Of a DNA stretch of 64,000 nt, positions 40,428-50,472 are shown piece after piece. A model generated the notes under the pieces. The model was given only the letters and a program-made list of their open reading frames with translations, had not been told where the DNA came from and did not search any database. Position numbers and translations under genes: made by a program. The stretch spans positions 62,001 through 126,000 of the forward strand of contig LSBP01000006.1 of NCBI GenBank assembly GCA_001577635.1, in the 5' to 3' direction. This DNA comes from Halomonadaceae bacterium T82-2. Lineage in GTDB: Bacteria; Pseudomonadota; Gammaproteobacteria; Pseudomonadales; Halomonadaceae. How positions within the stretch are numbered: the first letter of the stretch is position 1; every line of letters begins with the position of its first letter.

Positions 40428-40880
40428 TCAGTAGCGGACCGGCGTTTCGCTGTCGCGCGTGGTGTCGTCGCGCTGCAGGCCGAAATCCTCGGACAGGGTG
40501 CCGTGGCTGCCGTCCGCGTAATCGCGCGGCGTCGCTGACGCTGCGGCCTCGCCGTCGGTGTCTTCTTCTGCACGGGTACCGCCGAGGCGGCGCTTGAGCT
40601 TCGGGTCATCGCTCAACTGCTCGGCGCTGCGGGCCAGTTGGCGTTCGAGTTCCTGGCTCTGGCGCTGGATGTTCGTCACCAGGTCGGCGGCGCGGGACAG
40701 ATGGTCGTTGAGGTGGCCGCGCATCTGGCTCAACTCCAGTTCACTTTCCGCCAGCCGCTGGCGGGTCTTCTGGTTGCGGGCGACATTGGCGTTGAGCAGG
40801 TGGTAGCCCAGCGCGCCGACGCCCAGGCCGGCCAGGAAGCCGGCGATGGCCAGGATCCAATCGATGTTGCTCTGATACAC
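40428..40880 (-). CDS. zapG: YhcB/ZapG family inner-membrane protein (DUF1043)
   Basis: A 150-aa DUF1043 protein. One N-terminal transmembrane helix (WILAIAGFLAGLGVGALGYHLL) is followed by a coiled coil (about residues 35-95, QRLAESELELSQMRGHLNDHL) and a polar disordered tail. YhcB/ZapG links division and envelope synthesis in E. coli. The start is GTG at 40880 (VYQSNIDW), with AAGGGG 7 nt upstream; the frame is open further upstream but non-homologous. Divergent from zapE. Confidence 0.9.
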   Translation of the reverse strand: MYQSNIDWILAIAGFLAGLGVGALGYHLLNANVARNQKTRQRLAESELELSQMRGHLNDHLSRAADLVTNIQRQSQELERQLARSAEQLSDDPKLKRRLGGTRAEEDTDGEAAASATPRDYADGSHGTLSEDFGLQRDDTTRDSETPVRY

Positions 40881-40962
40881 GTCGTTCCCCTTGATTGCTC
40901 GCAGTTGCCACGCCGGAGAGGGTGGCGGCCCGGCCCCGGCCTCGCGGCGCCCGGACGGACTT

Positions 40963-40993
40963 ATTATACGGGGCAGGGTTGCGCACGGGTCAA
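40963..40993 (-). promoter_or_regulatory. Candidate promoter for yhcB (zapG)
   Basis: On the minus strand TTGACC (40993-40988) precedes a perfect TATAAT (40968-40963) by 19 bp. Transcription would start about 75-80 nt before the GTG. The spacing is longer than ideal. Confidence 0.5.
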
Positions 40994-41031
40994 CGCATGG
41001 CGTCGCCCATGGTCGATTCGGCGTCGGCGCG

Positions 41032-41037
41032 TATAAT
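41032..41037 (+). promoter_or_regulatory. Candidate -10 for zapE
   Basis: A perfect TATAAT lies about 40 nt before the chosen zapE ATG in otherwise GC-rich DNA. No recognisable -35 is present at 16-18 bp. Confidence 0.4.
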
Positions 41038-41077
41038 GTCGGGCTCACTGACCGCAGCCGAGGACCGTTCGACGACA

Positions 41078-42268
41078 ATGACCTCGTCCACCACGCCATC
41101 TTCCGCCGGTGACCGCCAGGCCGCCGCGCGCACGCCCATCGAACGCTATCGCAGCGACCTGCAGCGCGAGGGCTTTCAGCATGATGCCGCCCAGGAGCGC
41201 GCCGTCGCCCATCTGCAGCGCCTCTATGACGACCTGGTCGCCACGCCGCGGCGCGAGCTGACGCCGGGCGGCAACGACGTCGGCCTCAAGTCGCGTGTCG
41301 CCCGCCTGTTCGGCAAGCGCGAAAGCGCCCCCGACCGCCCGGCGCTGCCCGATGTGCAGGGGCTCTACTTCTGGGGCGGGGTGGGTCGCGGCAAGACCTA
41401 TCTGGTCGATACCTTCTACGAGGCGCTGCCCTTTCCCGACAAGATGCGCACCCATTTCCATCGCTTCATGCAGCGGGTGCACAACGAGCTCGAACACTAC
41501 AAGGGCGAGAAGAACCCGCTGACGCTGATCGCCGCCAAGTTCGCCGCGGAAGCCCGGGTGATCTGCTTCGACGAGTTCTTCGTCAAGGACATCACCGACG
41601 CGATGATTCTGGCCAATCTGCTCGAGGCGCTGTTCGCCCAGGGGGTAGTGTTGGTCGCGACCTCCAACATCGTGCCCGACGACCTTTACAAGGATGGACT
41701 GCAGCGGGCGCGCTTCCTGCCTGCCATCGATCTGGTCAAGCGCCACTGCGAGGTGGTCAACGTCGATTCCGGGGTCGACTACCGCCTGCGGGCGCTCGAG
41801 CACGTCACCCTGTTTCATTCACCGCTGGGCGAGGCGGCGGACCGTCAGCTGGCGCGCAACTTCCGCGACGTGGCGGGTGCGGACGGTGAGGCCGAGGTGC
41901 CCATCGAGGTCAATCACCGCGTATTGACGGCCCAGCGACTGCACGAGGACGTGGTGTGGTTCGAGTTCGAGACGCTGTGCGACGGGCCGCGCAGCCAGAA
42001 CGACTATATCGAGCTGGCGCGCGAGTTCCATACCGTGCTGGTGGCCAACGTGCCGCAGATGGGCCGGGCCAGTGACGACCAGGCCCGGCGTTTCATCAAC
42101 CTGGTCGACGAGTTCTACGATCGTGGCGTCAAGCTGCTGATGTCGGCGGCCGTGCCGGTGGCGTCGCTCTACCCGGAGGGCAGTCTGGCCTTCGAGTTCG
42201 AGCGGACTCTCTCCCGGCTGCAGGAAATGCAGTCGCGGGAGTACCTGGCGCTGCCCCACAAACCGTGA
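41078..42268 (+). CDS. zapE: Cell division ATPase ZapE (AFG1-like)
   Basis: A 396-aa AFG1/ZapE ATPase. Walker A is [12 protein letters not shown], Walker B is CFDEFFVKD, and the [25 protein letters not shown] block is diagnostic. ZapE associates with the late division ring and affects Z-ring stability under stress. The chosen ATG (MTSSTTPSS) precedes the conserved [11 protein letters not shown]; upstream open frame runs through the promoter region. Followed by rplM. Confidence 0.94.
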   Translation: MTSSTTPSSAGDRQAAARTPIERYRSDLQREGFQHDAAQERAVAHLQRLYDDLVATPRRELTPGGNDVGLKSRVARLFGKRESAPDRPALPDVQGLYFWGGVGRGKTYLVDTFYEALPFPDKMRTHFHRFMQRVHNELEHYKGEKNPLTLIAAKFAAEARVICFDEFFVKDITDAMILANLLEALFAQGVVLVATSNIVPDDLYKDGLQRARFLPAIDLVKRHCEVVNVDSGVDYRLRALEHVTLFHSPLGEAADRQLARNFRDVAGADGEAEVPIEVNHRVLTAQRLHEDVVWFEFETLCDGPRSQNDYIELAREFHTVLVANVPQMGRASDDQARRFINLVDEFYDRGVKLLMSAAVPVASLYPEGSLAFEFERTLSRLQEMQSREYLALPHKP

Positions 42269-42276
42269 CACGCCTC

Positions 42277-42305
42277 TTAACCTGGGCGGGCGGAGCATGT
42301 ACAAT
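42277..42305 (+). promoter_or_regulatory. Candidate rplM-rpsI promoter
   Basis: TTAACC (42277-42282), 17 bp, TACAAT (42300-42305). Transcription would begin near 42312, giving a leader of about 105 nt before the rplM ATG. Confidence 0.6.
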
Positions 42306-42311
42306 GCTCGC

Positions 42312-42416
42312 TCGCTCGACCGTTGTCGGCTCCTTTGCGAGACGGCAACCAAGAAAAATAGGGATGGTCGAACGCCGACGGCGTGGGACCCAATACATCA
42401 ATTGGTGATTCAATCC
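42312..42416 (+). promoter_or_regulatory. Structured rplM leader, possible L13 autoregulatory region
   Basis: The leader holds a 7-bp stem (42322-42328 with 42343-42349, one G-U pair) and a second hairpin ACGCC-GAC-GGCGT (42372-42384) before an AT-rich segment and the rplM ATG. E. coli rplM-rpsI is repressed by L13 binding its leader. Whether these hairpins serve that purpose here is inference. Confidence 0.35.
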
Positions 42417-42845
42417 ATGAAGACGTTCAGTGCTAAGCCGCAGTCCGTCAAGCGCGACTGGTATGTCGTCGACGCTGCGGACAAGACACTCGGCCGCCTG
42501 GCCACCGAAATCGCTCGCCGCCTGCGTGGCAAGCACAAGCCCGAATACACGCCGCACGTCGACACCGGCGACTACATTGTCGTGGTCAACGCCGAGAAGG
42601 TCCGCGTGACCGGCAACAAGGCCCAGGCGAAGAACTACTACCGTCATACCGGCTATCCGGGCGGTCTGCGTTCCATGAACTTCGAGCAGATGATCGACCA
42701 CGCGCCGGAGCGGGTCATCGAAGCGGCCGTCAAGGGCATGCTGCCGAAGGGGCCGCTGGGTCGTGCCATGTATTCCAAGCTCAAGGTCTATGCCGGCGCC
42801 GAGCATCCGCATGCCGCGCAGCAGCCGCAAGAACTGAACATCTAA
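42417..42845 (+). CDS. rplM: 50S ribosomal protein L13
   Basis: A 142-aa L13, the same length as in E. coli. It contains [35 protein letters not shown] and [21 protein letters not shown]13 is an early 50S assembly protein. The start ATG at 42417 follows the conserved MKTFSAKP; rpsI follows after 13 nt. Confidence 0.99.
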   Translation: MKTFSAKPQSVKRDWYVVDAADKTLGRLATEIARRLRGKHKPEYTPHVDTGDYIVVVNAEKVRVTGNKAQAKNYYRHTGYPGGLRSMNFEQMIDHAPERVIEAAVKGMLPKGPLGRAMYSKLKVYAGAEHPHAAQQPQELNI

Positions 42846-42858
42846 AGGATATTTCGCC

Positions 42859-43248
42859 ATGTCACAGCAGTATTACGGTACCGGCCGTCGCAAGACCTCC
42901 ACGGCCCGTGTGTTCCTCAAGCCGGGCACCGGCAAGATCACCGTCAACAACCGCGAGCTGGGTGAATACTTCGGCCGCGTGACCGCCCAGATGGTCGTGC
43001 GCCAGCCGTTCGAGCTGACCCAGACCGGCGAGCAGTTCGATGCCTACATCACCGTCACCGGTGGCGGCGGCTCCGCACAGGCCGGCGCGATCCGTCACGG
43101 CCTGACCCGCGCGCTGATCAGCTACAATGAAGAGTTCCGCAAGCCGCTGCGCGAAGCCGGCTACGTGACTCGTGACGCGCGCGAAGTCGAGCGCAAGAAA
43201 GTGGGTCTGCGCAAGGCACGTCGTCGCCCGCAGTTCTCCAAGCGTTAA
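42859..43248 (+). CDS. rpsI: 30S ribosomal protein S9
   Basis: A 129-aa S9 with the start block [19 protein letters not shown] and the conserved C-terminal tail ending in FSKR, whose last arginine contacts P-site tRNA. Co-transcribed with rplM, preceded by AAAGGA, and followed by a strong terminator. Confidence 0.99.
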   Translation: MSQQYYGTGRRKTSTARVFLKPGTGKITVNNRELGEYFGRVTAQMVVRQPFELTQTGEQFDAYITVTGGGGSAQAGAIRHGLTRALISYNEEFRKPLREAGYVTRDAREVERKKVGLRKARRRPQFSKR

Positions 43249-43274
43249 GACGACGCGGCATTGCGACCGCACAC

Positions 43275-43303
43275 ACGCCCGGGCCAGTGGCCCGGGCGTT
43301 TTC
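43275..43303 (+). terminator. Intrinsic terminator after rpsI
   Basis: ACGCCCGGGCC and GGCCCGGGCGT form a perfect 11-bp stem with an AGT loop, followed by TTTTC. It lies 27 nt after the rpsI stop and is the clearest factor-independent terminator in the window. Confidence 0.85.
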
Positions 43304-43426
43304 GATTGTGCCGTGCGCGAGCCGGCCGACGGGTTGATCCGGGGCGTGCGGGGTTGATCAGGCTGCCCTTGCGCCGGGCTTCTCGTGTTATCATGCACCG
43401 CTCGAACTGATGCGAGGAACTGTTAC

Positions 43427-44053
43427 ATGGGTGTAGTGGCCAAGCGGTCGTCCATGACCTTCTATTCCGGCAGCGATGATCATTACAGTCATCGGGTGCG
43501 TATTGTGCTGGCCGAGAAGGGTGTCGCCGTCGACATCATCGAAGTCGGCGAGGACAACCGTCCTGCCGAGCTGGCGGATCTCAACCCCTATAACAGCGTG
43601 CCGACGCTCCTGGATCGGGACCTGGTGCTCTACGAGTCCAAGGTCATGATGGAGTATCTCGACGAGCGTTTCCCGCATCCGCCGCTGCTTCCCGTCTATC
43701 CGGTGGCGCGTGCCCAGAGCCGGCTGTGGATGCATCGTGTCGAGCGGGAGTGGTGCCCGCTGGTCGAGACCATTATCACCAGCGGCAAGAAGGAAGCCGA
43801 TCGTGCGCGCAAGGAGCTGCGCGAGAGCATCGTCGGGATCTCCCCCATCTTCGAGGACATGCCGTACTTCATGAGCGAGGAGTTCTCGCTGGTGGACTGC
43901 TGCATGGCGCCGCTCCTCTGGCGGCTGCCGGCACTGGGCATCGAGTTGCCGGAAAAGCAGGTCAAGCCGTTGATGGGCTACATGGAGCGCCTGTTCTCGC
44001 GGGAGGCCTTCAAGGCATCGCTGACCGAGACCGAGCGCGAGATGCGCACCTGA
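43427..44053 (+). CDS. sspA: Stringent starvation protein A
   Basis: A 208-aa glutathione-transferase-fold protein without GST catalysis. It begins [15 protein letters not shown] and includes [19 protein letters not shown] and the SspA-type surface [17 protein letters not shown]. SspA binds RNA polymerase-sigma70 and alters promoter choice in starvation and acid stress. ATG at 43427 has GAGGA 9 nt upstream. A TATCAT at 43389-43394 is a possible -10. sspB follows. Confidence 0.95.
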   Translation: MGVVAKRSSMTFYSGSDDHYSHRVRIVLAEKGVAVDIIEVGEDNRPAELADLNPYNSVPTLLDRDLVLYESKVMMEYLDERFPHPPLLPVYPVARAQSRLWMHRVEREWCPLVETIITSGKKEADRARKELRESIVGISPIFEDMPYFMSEEFSLVDCCMAPLLWRLPALGIELPEKQVKPLMGYMERLFSREAFKASLTETEREMRT

Positions 44054-44106
44054 ATTCATATCATGGCGGTCGCCGCACGGCGGCCGTGTCATCGGAGGGT
44101 CTGTGC

Positions 44107-44601
44107 ATGCAGTCTAGCCGTCCCTATCTGGCCCGCGCCCTGTACGAGTGGTTGCTGGACAACGATCATACGCCCTACATCGTCGTCGATGCCGAGCACG
44201 ACGGGGTCCAGGTGCCGTCGCAATTCGTCCAGAACGGGCAGATCGTGCTCAACGTCGCGCCGAGCGCGGTACGCGAGCTTCACATGGCGAATGATGCCAT
44301 CACTTTCAACGCCCGTTTCGGCGGTCAGCCGATGCAGGTCATCGTGCCCTGCGAGGCCCTGATCGCCCTCTATGCCCGCGAGAACGGGGTCGGCATGGTG
44401 TTCGGTCACGAGCCGGTGATGCCCGGCGCAGAGGACGCCGACGAGACGGGCGAGCCGGAAGCGTTGTCCCGGGAGTCACGCCCGACACTGGAAAGTGTCG
44501 AGGGGCGAAGTGAATCGGAAGCGTCTTCGGAAGACGAGGACGAGACGGCGTCCGACGACGGGCGCAAGAAGGGGCGCCCCTCGCTGCGTGTGATCAAGTA
44601 A
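44107..44601 (+). CDS. sspB: ClpXP adaptor SspB
   Basis: A 164-aa SspB. Residues about 1-110 form the ssrA-tag binding domain (SSRPYLARALYEWLLDN ... VVDAEHDGVQVPSQFV). A long acidic linker (Glu/Asp/Ser-rich, about residues 110-152) ends in the ClpX-binding tail RPSLRVIK, equivalent to the E. coli XB motif. SspB brings ssrA-tagged and other proteins to ClpXP. Operon with sspA. Confidence 0.95.
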   Translation: MQSSRPYLARALYEWLLDNDHTPYIVVDAEHDGVQVPSQFVQNGQIVLNVAPSAVRELHMANDAITFNARFGGQPMQVIVPCEALIALYARENGVGMVFGHEPVMPGAEDADETGEPEALSRESRPTLESVEGRSESEASSEDEDETASDDGRKKGRPSLRVIK

Positions 44602-44626
44602 CGAGCGCGCACCTCGAGTCCATCAA

Positions 44627-44664
44627 GACACTGCCGCGGCCTTCGGGTCGCGGCGGTGTCGTTT
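44627..44664. terminator. Bidirectional terminator between sspB and dolP
   Basis: A 15-bp stem (44627-44641 with 44646-44660, two G-U pairs in RNA) closes a TTCG tetraloop and is followed by GTTTG. It lies between the convergent sspB and dolP stop codons. Confidence 0.75.
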
Positions 44665-44674
44665 GTGGCCGGGC

Positions 44675-45253
44675 TTAGTTCAGGTAGTCGAAAATCTTGA
44701 CGATGCGCTGCACGCCACTGATGTTCGAGACCTCGTTGACGATGCGCTGGGCTTCGTCGCGAGTCACCATGCCCATCAGGTACAGAGTGGCGTTTTCCGC
44801 GATCACCTCCACATGGCGTGAATCGATGCCCTTGTTGGCGGCCATCTCGGCCTGGGCGCGGGTTTCGAGCCAGTCATCCTTCAGCCGTTGGCCCAGGGGC
44901 AGGTTGGCGGCCACGGTCAGTTCGTTGTAGACCTTGCGTACCTGGCGGGTATCGCGGGCGATGCTTTCGGCCTTGTCCTTGAGTTCCTGGCTGGGTACCT
45001 GGCCGAACAGCAGCACCACGCCGTTGTAGCTGTTCACCCCGATGCGCGCATCGCTCAGGCGGGCGTCGGTCCGCGCCATGGCGTCATGTATCTTGGACTC
45101 GATGTTCTCGTCCTCGACCTTCATGCCGGGGGTGCGCGTGCTGTAGTCCTCGCCCTGCGGGGCGGGCGTGGCCACTTCGTTGACCACGCTGCAGCCACCG
45201 AGGCCCAGAGCCAGTGCTAGAAGAGCCGGGGTAAGCGCTTTTGTCTTCTTCAT
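44675..45253 (-). CDS. dolP: BON-domain outer-membrane lipoprotein DolP
   Basis: A 192-aa lipoprotein with a lipobox at LGLGGC and two BON domains (about residues 50-118 and 125-190). DolP (YraP) binds anionic phospholipids at the outer membrane and division site and supports BAM function. Its length matches E. coli DolP. Start chosen at MKKTKALTPALL; the next gene upstream, diaA, ends 5 nt before it. Confidence 0.93.
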   Translation of the reverse strand: MKKTKALTPALLALALGLGGCSVVNEVATPAPQGEDYSTRTPGMKVEDENIESKIHDAMARTDARLSDARIGVNSYNGVVLLFGQVPSQELKDKAESIARDTRQVRKVYNELTVAANLPLGQRLKDDWLETRAQAEMAANKGIDSRHVEVIAENATLYLMGMVTRDEAQRIVNEVSNISGVQRIVKIFDYLN

Positions 45254-45258
45254 GGTAA

Positions 45259-45858
<600 letters not shown>

Positions 45859-45876
45859 TCAGAGGTCCGGTAGCGG

Positions 45877-46257
45877 TCAGAACGCTTCGAAGGCCGCGCG
45901 TATCCAGGTGTACTCCAGCTCGGGCGGAGTCCCGATGATACCCACCACATCGAAGCGGCACGGACATGATAATCCGTGGCGCTGGAGATAAAAACGCGCC
46001 GCCTGGATCAGGCGACGCTGCTTGCCGGCGGTGATCGTCTCGAGCGGATGGCCGTGTCGGGCATCGGCGCGATGGCGTACCTCGACGAACACCAGTACCT
46101 CGCCGTCCCGCATGACCAGATCGAGCTCGCCGCCCTTGGCGTGCTGGTTGCGGGCCACCGGCACGAGTCCGCGGGCCTGCAGCCAGCCTTCCGCGGCGCG
46201 CTCGAGACGCGCGCCGCGTGCCCGCGTGTGTTCGCGTGAACGCTCAGGGCGCCACAT
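45877..46257 (-). CDS. yraN: YraN family endonuclease-like protein (UPF0102)
   Basis: A 126-aa UPF0102 protein with a restriction-endonuclease-like core: AKGGELDLVMRDGEVLVFVEVRHR (GE-x-D ... E-x-x) and TAGKQRRLIQAARFYL. Function is unproven; the fold resembles Holliday-junction resolvases. The ATG lies inside lpoA (14-nt overlap), and an open frame upstream within lpoA is non-homologous. Confidence 0.9.
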   Translation of the reverse strand: MWRPERSREHTRARGARLERAAEGWLQARGLVPVARNQHAKGGELDLVMRDGEVLVFVEVRHRADARHGHPLETITAGKQRRLIQAARFYLQRHGLSCPCRFDVVGIIGTPPELEYTWIRAAFEAF

Positions 46258-48109
46258 GGTCAGCCGGAGCGGTATCGGGGCTCGGTTCGCCGTCCGGCGC
46301 GCCGGCGGGGTCATCGCCCGTGCCGAGCGTGAGGTTGCCGGCGTCTTTGGGGTCGAGCACGGCCAGCGGCGGCTGCGGCACGCCGTCGACGAACATGGCC
46401 CAGGGCAGTTCGCGGTGGATGCGCCCGTCCTGCGAGGCGCTGAGCATGCCCGTCGCGCCGAACACCTCGACGCCCGGGGCCGCCTGCAGCAGCGGCAGGC
46501 GACGCGCCAATTCGAAGGCATCCACACCCATCGCTTCCAGCTTGAACAGGGCGGGGTCGCTGCCGTCGTGCAGGGCCTGGTAGCTGGCGTGGTAGGGCAG
46601 AGCATCGGCGCCGCCCACCGCGGCCTCGGGGATCTGCCAGGGGATCTCCACGAACTGCACGCCGTTCAGGTCATGATCCTGGCGTGGCTGGGGGCGCCCC
46701 TCGTAAAGATGCGAGGTGGCGTAGATGGGCAGGTCGGCGGCGTAGTAGAACTCCAGCATCGGCGGTACCTGGCGCGCGTAGGGCGGCAGGGCCAGCAGAA
46801 AGAGCGCATCAAGATGGCGCTGTGGGTGCTGGTTCCGGGTGTCGAGCAGCTTCTGCACGGCATTGGACACCGAGCCCTGCGGGTCGTAGCGCACCTCGGC
46901 GGCGACCCGGCCGCCCTCCTGCTGCCAGGCGTCACGGAAGGCGCTACCGACGCGGGCGCCCCAGTCGTTATCGGGCACCAGCATGCCGGCAATCTTGTGG
47001 CCGTCGAGGCTGGCACGATGGGCCGTCTGGCGTGCCTCATCCTCGGCGGACAGGCCGTACTCGAAGAGGTCGTCGGCCTGGTTGGCGTCCGCTACGCCGT
47101 AGTTGAGCGCCAGGGTAGGCAGGGGGACGGCGCCGCTTTTCTCGAGCTGCGAGACCTTATCCTTGTCCAGCGGCCCCAGCACCACCTGGGCGCCGGCCAT
47201 TGCGGCCTGGGCGTAGAGTGTTTCGAGATCGCTGCGGCTGGTGTCGTAGAAGTGCAGCTGAGGCGTCTGCTCGCCCTGGTCGAGTGCCTTCATGTGGCGG
47301 GTCTCGATGCCCTGACGGATCGCCTTGGCGACCCCGGCGAGCGGGCCGGATCCGGGGAGGAAGACGGCGACATGCCGCACGTCGCGGCCTCGCAGGTCGC
47401 GCAGGGCCTGCAGGTCACCGGGCAGACGACGGGCGGCCGGATGATTCGGGTAGCGCGAGCGCCACTGGTCGATGCGGGCGAATAGCCTGGCGATGTCGCC
47501 GCTGTTGCGGCGCTGCAGGGTCAGCAGGTCCACCCAGCCACGGGTCAGGCTGTCCCGGGGCGTCAGGTCCTGCAGGGCCGAACCGCGCAGGCGGGTCAGC
47601 TGGCGCCAGATGTCGTCGTTGAGCGAGAAGGGGGCGTCGTCGCGCTGCAGGGCGATCAGGGTCTCCACGGCGGCCTGCGGTTCGCCGACCATGCCCTGCG
47701 CCTGGCCGCGGCGGTAGCGCAGGGTGAGCGCCTGGTCGCGTGACAGCGGGATGTCGCTGTCGAGCACATCGGTAGCCTGGAGCACGCTGCGGCCGTCTTC
47801 CTGGGTGATGCCCAGACGCGACTGCAGCAGGGCCCAGTCGCGGCGAGCCGGCGGAGGAAGCTGGGTGGCATCGAGTGTTCGCGTGACCTGCAGCGCCTGC
47901 GCCGTTTCGCCCTGGCGTGCTAGGATGTCGGCAGCCCGGAGCCGGGTCCTGGCGGCGTCGGCACCGCTCTGACGCTGGGCCTGGTTCAACAGTTCGGCGG
48001 GATCCGCCCCGCCGGCCGGCTTGCCGGTGATCGGTGACTGGCCGGCGCAAGCCGACAGCAGCAGGGCGACCAGGCCGACACCGCACAGGCGTCGCAGCGA
48101 TTTGTCCAT
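46244..48109 (-). CDS. lpoA: Penicillin-binding protein activator LpoA
   Basis: A 621-aa outer-membrane lipoprotein with lipobox LLSACAG (acylated Cys about residue 21). A helical TPR-like N-terminal domain (about residues 30-250) is followed by a periplasmic-binding-protein-like domain (about 255-600: HVAVFLPGSGPLAGVAKAIRQGI, GPLDKDKVSQLEKSGAVPLPTLALN). LpoA reaches through the wall to activate PBP1A. Start chosen at MDKSLRRLCG. Divergent from rsmI. Confidence 0.93.
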   Translation of the reverse strand: MDKSLRRLCGVGLVALLLSACAGQSPITGKPAGGADPAELLNQAQRQSGADAARTRLRAADILARQGETAQALQVTRTLDATQLPPPARRDWALLQSRLGITQEDGRSVLQATDVLDSDIPLSRDQALTLRYRRGQAQGMVGEPQAAVETLIALQRDDAPFSLNDDIWRQLTRLRGSALQDLTPRDSLTRGWVDLLTLQRRNSGDIARLFARIDQWRSRYPNHPAARRLPGDLQALRDLRGRDVRHVAVFLPGSGPLAGVAKAIRQGIETRHMKALDQGEQTPQLHFYDTSRSDLETLYAQAAMAGAQVVLGPLDKDKVSQLEKSGAVPLPTLALNYGVADANQADDLFEYGLSAEDEARQTAHRASLDGHKIAGMLVPDNDWGARVGSAFRDAWQQEGGRVAAEVRYDPQGSVSNAVQKLLDTRNQHPQRHLDALFLLALPPYARQVPPMLEFYYAADLPIYATSHLYEGRPQPRQDHDLNGVQFVEIPWQIPEAAVGGADALPYHASYQALHDGSDPALFKLEAMGVDAFELARRLPLLQAAPGVEVFGATGMLSASQDGRIHRELPWAMFVDGVPQPPLAVLDPKDAGNLTLGTGDDPAGAPDGEPSPDTAPADHVAP

Positions 48110-48228
48110 AGCGTCTCGATTCCTTGTGTCTGGCGAAGTCCGGCCCGGCGTCGACCTGCCGCTGGCGTCGTCAGCCATGCGCGCCTTCCTGGCTCATGAC
48201 CATGACATCGACGTTCGGATAACGACCC

Positions 48229-49083
48229 ATGACCGAGTCTATCAAAGGCACATTGTACGTGGTGGCCACCCCGATTGGTAACCTCGCGGACCTCTCGCCG
48301 AGAGCGCGGGACGTGCTGGCCTCCGTGGCCCTGATCGCCGCCGAGGACACGCGCCACTCCGCCCGCCTGTTACGCCATCTGGGAATCGAGGCGCCCCTGG
48401 TCTCACTGCATGAGCACAACGAGGCCCAGCGCATCGCCTCGCTGACGGCGCGCCTGGAGGCGGGCGAGGACGTGGCGCTGATCAGCGATGCGGGCACGCC
48501 ACTGATTTCCGATCCGGGCTTTCTGCTGGTCCGGACCCTGCGCGAGCGCGGCCTGCGTGTGGTGCCGGTGCCGGGAGCCTGCGCGCTGGTCGCCGCGCTG
48601 TCGGCCTCGGGCGTGGCCACCGACCGCTTCCTGTTCGCCGGTTTCCTGCCGGCCAGGGGCGGGGCGCGGCGCTCGGCCATCGAGGCCCTGGCGGAGCGCC
48701 GGGAAACGCTGGTGTTCTACGAGTCGCCGCATCGCATCCGCGAGACCCTGGCCGACCTGGATGCGGTGCTGGGCGAGCGCCACCTGGTGCTGGCCCGCGA
48801 GCTGACCAAGACCTTCGAGACCTTCCTGGCCGGCGCGCCCGCCGACCTGCTGGCCACGCTGGAGGCCGATCCCAACCAGGCCCGCGGCGAGTTCGTGCTG
48901 ATGCTCGAGGGGGCGCCGGAGGTGGACCGCGATCCCGAAAGGGAACGCGGGCGCGAGCTGATCGGGGCCATGCTTGCCGAGGGGGTCGGGGTCAAGCAGG
49001 CCGCGGCGGTGGTGGCGCGAGTGCTGGGCGGGCGCAAAAAGGGCTGGTATGACGAGGCCTTGTCGCTCAAGGCCGACGGTTGA
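48229..49083 (+). CDS. rsmI: 16S rRNA (cytidine1402-2'-O)-methyltransferase RsmI
   Basis: A 284-aa tetrapyrrole-methylase-fold enzyme. Typical blocks are GTLYVVATPIGNLADLSPRA, LISDAGTPLISDPGFLLV, VPVPGACALVAALSASG and FYESPHRI. RsmI makes the 2'-O-methyl of m4Cm1402 in the ribosomal P site; its partner methyltransferase RsmH is encoded just downstream, beyond rnpB. The rsmI stop lies within the rnpB -35. Confidence 0.95.
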   Translation: MTESIKGTLYVVATPIGNLADLSPRARDVLASVALIAAEDTRHSARLLRHLGIEAPLVSLHEHNEAQRIASLTARLEAGEDVALISDAGTPLISDPGFLLVRTLRERGLRVVPVPGACALVAALSASGVATDRFLFAGFLPARGGARRSAIEALAERRETLVFYESPHRIRETLADLDAVLGERHLVLARELTKTFETFLAGAPADLLATLEADPNQARGEFVLMLEGAPEVDRDPERERGRELIGAMLAEGVGVKQAAAVVARVLGGRKKGWYDEALSLKADG

Positions 49084-49108
49084 GGGGGGCGCGGCACGCT
49101 GCTATTCT
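49080..49108 (+). promoter_or_regulatory. rnpB promoter
   Basis: TTGAGG (49080-49085), 17 bp, TATTCT (49103-49108), about 10 nt before the RNase P RNA 5' end. The -35 contains the rsmI TGA stop codon. Confidence 0.65.
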
Positions 49109-49117
49109 TGCGCGCTT

Positions 49118-49480
<363 letters not shown>

Positions 49481-49509
49481 TTTTCATTGATCAGGTTTTC
49501 GAGACTTGC

Positions 49510-50463
49510 ATGCCGCACAGCGCCGCTTCTTCGTCGTCCGCCTACCGCCATGCCAGCGTGCTGCTCGACGGTGCCATCGATACCCTGCTCAATGATCCCG
49601 CCGGTATCTATCTGGACGGTACCTTCGGCCGGGGCGGTCACAGCCGGGCGCTGCTGGAACGCCTGAGCCCCGAGGGGCGGCTTCTGGCCATCGATCGCGA
49701 CCCCGAGGCGCTGGCCGAGGCCCGGCGCATCGAGGATCCGCGTTTTTCCATCCACGCCAGTCCCTTCAGCCGACTCGATGCGATCGCCCGCGAACAAGGC
49801 GTCCAAGGGCGCCTGTCGGGCATCCTGCTGGATATCGGGGTGTCCTCGCCGCAGCTCGATGACCCCGAGCGTGGTTTCAGCTTCCTGCGCGACGGCCCGC
49901 TGGACATGCGCATGGACCCGACCCAGGGCGAGAGCGCGGCGCAGTGGCTGGCGCGTGCCGACGAGCGCGATATCGCCTGGGTCTTCAAGACCTACGGCGA
50001 GGAGCGCTTCGCCCGACGCATGGCGCGGGCCATCGTCGAGCGGCGCCGCGAGACGCCGATTACCCGCACCGGCGAGCTGGCCGAGCTGCTCAAGGCGGCG
50101 CATCCCGCCTGGGAGAAAGGCAAGCATCCGGCGACGCGGGCCTTCCAGGCGTTGCGCATCCATGTCAACCGTGAACTCGAGGAACTCGAGGCGGCGCTGG
50201 AGGCGGCCCTCGAGGCGCTGGCGCCGGGCGGACACCTGGTGATCATCAGCTTTCACTCGCTGGAGGACCGCCGCGTCAAGCGCTTCATCCGCGATCAGGT
50301 GCGTGGCGATACCCATCTGCCCCGCGGCATGCCGATCCGCGACGACCAGCTGGCCCGGCGCCTGGAAACGCTGGGCAAGGCACAGCGTCCCGGAGAGGCC
50401 GAAGTCGCCGAGAACCCCCGTGCACGCAGCGCGGTGATGCGCGCCGCCCGTAAACTCGCCTAG
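49510..50463 (+). CDS. rsmH: 16S rRNA (cytosine1402-N4)-methyltransferase RsmH
   Basis: A 317-aa SAM-dependent enzyme (MraW) with [14 protein letters not shown] (SAM loop), [20 protein letters not shown], and [15 protein letters not shown]. It adds the N4-methyl of m4Cm1402. First gene of the dcw cluster. The ATG at 49510 gives the conserved YRHASVLL start; it lies only about 30 nt after the rnpB T-run, and no mraZ is present. Confidence 0.96.
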   Translation: MPHSAASSSSAYRHASVLLDGAIDTLLNDPAGIYLDGTFGRGGHSRALLERLSPEGRLLAIDRDPEALAEARRIEDPRFSIHASPFSRLDAIAREQGVQGRLSGILLDIGVSSPQLDDPERGFSFLRDGPLDMRMDPTQGESAAQWLARADERDIAWVFKTYGEERFARRMARAIVERRRETPITRTGELAELLKAAHPAWEKGKHPATRAFQALRIHVNRELEELEAALEAALEALAPGGHLVIISFHSLEDRRVKRFIRDQVRGDTHLPRGMPIRDDQLARRLETLGKAQRPGEAEVAENPRARSAVMRAARKLA

Positions 50464-50472
50464 GACGTCGGC

